From: Anaerolineae bacterium
GTDB taxonomy: Bacteria; Chloroflexota; Anaerolineae; JAADDB01
Direction of reading: 5' to 3'
Assembly: GCA_015486895.1 (NCBI GenBank)
Contig: WFQT01000259.1
Span: forward strand, 1-7,586
DNA length: 7,586 nt
Both the position numbers and the translations under genes were made by a program. Numbering within the stretch: the stretch's first letter is position 1; the number at the start of each line of letters is the position of its first letter. Below are positions 6,824-7,586 of the stretch, piece by piece. A model generated the notes under the pieces. The model saw nothing but the letters and a program-made list of their open reading frames with translations. It did not search any database and was not told the DNA's origin.

Positions 6824-6855
6824 ACTTCGCGACTTTGCTCCTTCGCGCCTTTGCG
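6824..6855. repeat. Octamer tandem repeat (ACTTCGCG/CCTTTGCG type)
   Basis: Four 8-bp units run without gaps: ACTTCGCG (6824-6831), ACTTTGCT (6832-6839), CCTTCGCG (6840-6847), CCTTTGCG (6848-6855). The TTCGC and TTTGC forms alternate, giving a 16-bp higher-order period. The flanks, CACACAGAGAGGAAAATAAGAG on the left and a pyrimidine/G-rich TTTGGCTTTTTGG segment on the right, resemble what I recall around the common CGCAAAGGCGCGAAG-type intergenic repeats of Chloroflexota and other environmental bacteria. The origin and role of these repeats are unclear. Confidence 0.75.
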
Positions 6856-6985
6856 TTTGGCTTTTTGGTTCTGGCTTGACCAGGTCAGGGTAAAGCAAGA
6901 AGCTCATACTACTAATATGGTGGCAAGGCCTCCTCCAAATATTTAGCCATCTCTACCACGTTAATGCCTTAACAACGCCCGGCCT

Positions 6986-7586
6986 TCAGCGATTCTCCAA
7001 ACGGAAACCATGACCGCGCACTGTAACGATATACTGGTGCTCGGAGTCATATTCTGCCAATCGCTCTCGTATCCGCCGCACTAAGGCATCAATAGCCTGT
7101 TCCGACACCCCTTCATGACTATCGTAAGGCCAGACAGCCCCGATAACTTCATCCCGGGAGACGACACGTCCGCTCTTCTCCCAAAGAAGAGATAAGAAGC
7201 GATATTGCGCCGGTGATAAAGGTGGCGCTACTTCCTGGTCATTAACCCACACCCGGCGCTCGGCCATAGAAATTCTCAGGACAGGCTGCACTACAGCGAC
7301 GGCTTCTCCGGCTTCTAACGTTAATGGTGCTGTTTCCTCGGCACCGACAAAAGCCAGCTTAAAACGTAATGCGATCTGAATCTCGTCCCCATCGGACAAG
7401 GATACAGGCGCCGTCACCGCCTCGCCGTTGCGAAAGGTACCGTTCTTGCTGTGTAAGTCTTCAAGAAAATAATGACCGTCCTGCCAAAATACCCGGGCGT
7501 GGTGCCGGGAAACCACCCGGTCCATCAACACAGCATCACAGGAAGGATCGCGACCGATGAAAAACGGTTGTTCGCTAAGATACCAG
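6986..7586 (-). CDS. FHA domain–winged-helix DNA-binding regulator (5' end beyond right edge)
   Basis: The frame is open to the window edge, giving 199 visible residues and a normal C-terminus. Visible residues 1-75 are an FHA domain, a phosphothreonine-peptide reader: PFFIGRD (Gly11, Arg12), the binding motif SRHH (26-29) and SKNGTF (46-51) are all intact. After a linker come a short beta segment (LRISMAERRVWVND) and an OmpR/PhoB-type winged helix: LSPAQYRFLSLLWEKSGRVVSRDEVI..VW, then the recognition helix SEQAIDALVRRIRERL and the wing VTVRGHGFRLE. No receiver domain is present in the visible part. The arrangement implies a transcription factor controlled by Ser/Thr phosphorylation rather than by a histidine kinase; that is inference from domain logic. 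A GTG at 7531 is not the start, because the FHA strand PFFIGRD lies upstream of it. The gene precedes the amidase pair on the same strand by 544 bp. Confidence 0.88.
   Translation of the reverse strand, partial: WYLSEQPFFIGRDPSCDAVLMDRVVSRHHARVFWQDGHYFLEDLHSKNGTFRNGEAVTAPVSLSDGDEIQIALRFKLAFVGAEETAPLTLEAGEAVAVVQPVLRISMAERRVWVNDQEVAPPLSPAQYRFLSLLWEKSGRVVSRDEVIGAVWPYDSHEGVSEQAIDALVRRIRERLAEYDSEHQYIVTVRGHGFRLENR

Larger units (their letters stand above)
6442..6985. other. Non-coding region upstream of the amidase gene pair
   Basis: This 544-bp stretch separates the FHA–winged-helix gene from the amidase pair, all on the minus strand. No gene-sized reading frame is convincing on either strand. 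It contains a 6-bp-stem hairpin (6464-6483), a weak hairpin without a T-tract (6616-6633), a low-confidence minus-strand promoter (6729-6757), an octamer tandem repeat (6824-6855), a 5-bp palindrome GTTAA-TGCC-TTAAC (6960-6973), and a very short open stretch ending at 6912. It most likely holds the promoter and leader of the amidase operon and the 3' end of the regulator transcript. Confidence 0.6.

Noticed and set aside
6986..7531. GTG at 7531 as the start of the FHA–winged-helix protein
   Set aside because: The frame continues open to the window edge and encodes the first FHA strand with its Gly-Arg motif upstream of this codon.

Overview
The window looks like chromosomal DNA from a member of the Chloroflexota (perhaps Anaerolineae-like). 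This is an inference from three things: large Ig-like/amidase proteins of a style I associate with that phylum, an FHA–winged-helix regulator, and two kinds of short intergenic repeat (7-mer CGTGTTA-type and 8-mer CCTTTGCG-type tandems) that I recall from such genomes. No rRNA, tRNA, CRISPR array, transposase or phage structural gene was seen.

Layout. Positions 1-94 (minus) hold the first 31 codons of a lipoprotein gene that runs off the left edge. It is divergent from a small VanZ-family membrane protein gene (349-762, plus), and the 254-bp gap between them carries an inverted repeat and a heptamer tandem repeat. The VanZ gene converges on, and overlaps by 80 bp, a complete scpA (683-1495, minus, TTG start), the kleisin subunit of the SMC condensin. 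Upstream of scpA on the same strand are two large genes separated by only 24 nt: 4297-6441 (714 aa) and 1573-4272 (899 aa). A 544-bp non-coding stretch follows, with an octamer tandem repeat, a hairpin and a weak promoter candidate. The right edge holds the 3' part of a gene for an FHA domain plus an OmpR-type winged-helix DNA-binding domain (6986 to beyond 7586, minus).

The main point of interest is the pair of large paralogues. Both are built as Ig-like (four-tryptophan) domain, short Chloroflexota-style linker module, degenerate amidase_2/PGRP domain, predicted coiled coil, and an amidase_2/PGRP domain that keeps its zinc ligands. The 899-aa protein adds an N-terminal clan GH-A glycosidase-like barrel and a Cys/His-rich insert inside its second amidase. 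The 714-aa protein adds a C-terminal segment resembling a single cell-wall-binding type 2 (CWB2) repeat. Neither has a signal peptide, although every recognisable domain points to the cell wall. The likely picture is a co-transcribed pair of cell-wall-active proteins whose export route is not evident.

The FHA–winged-helix protein upstream is a plausible regulator of the pair, but only position supports this. ScpA may be transcribed from the same strand after the pair, or from its own promoter.
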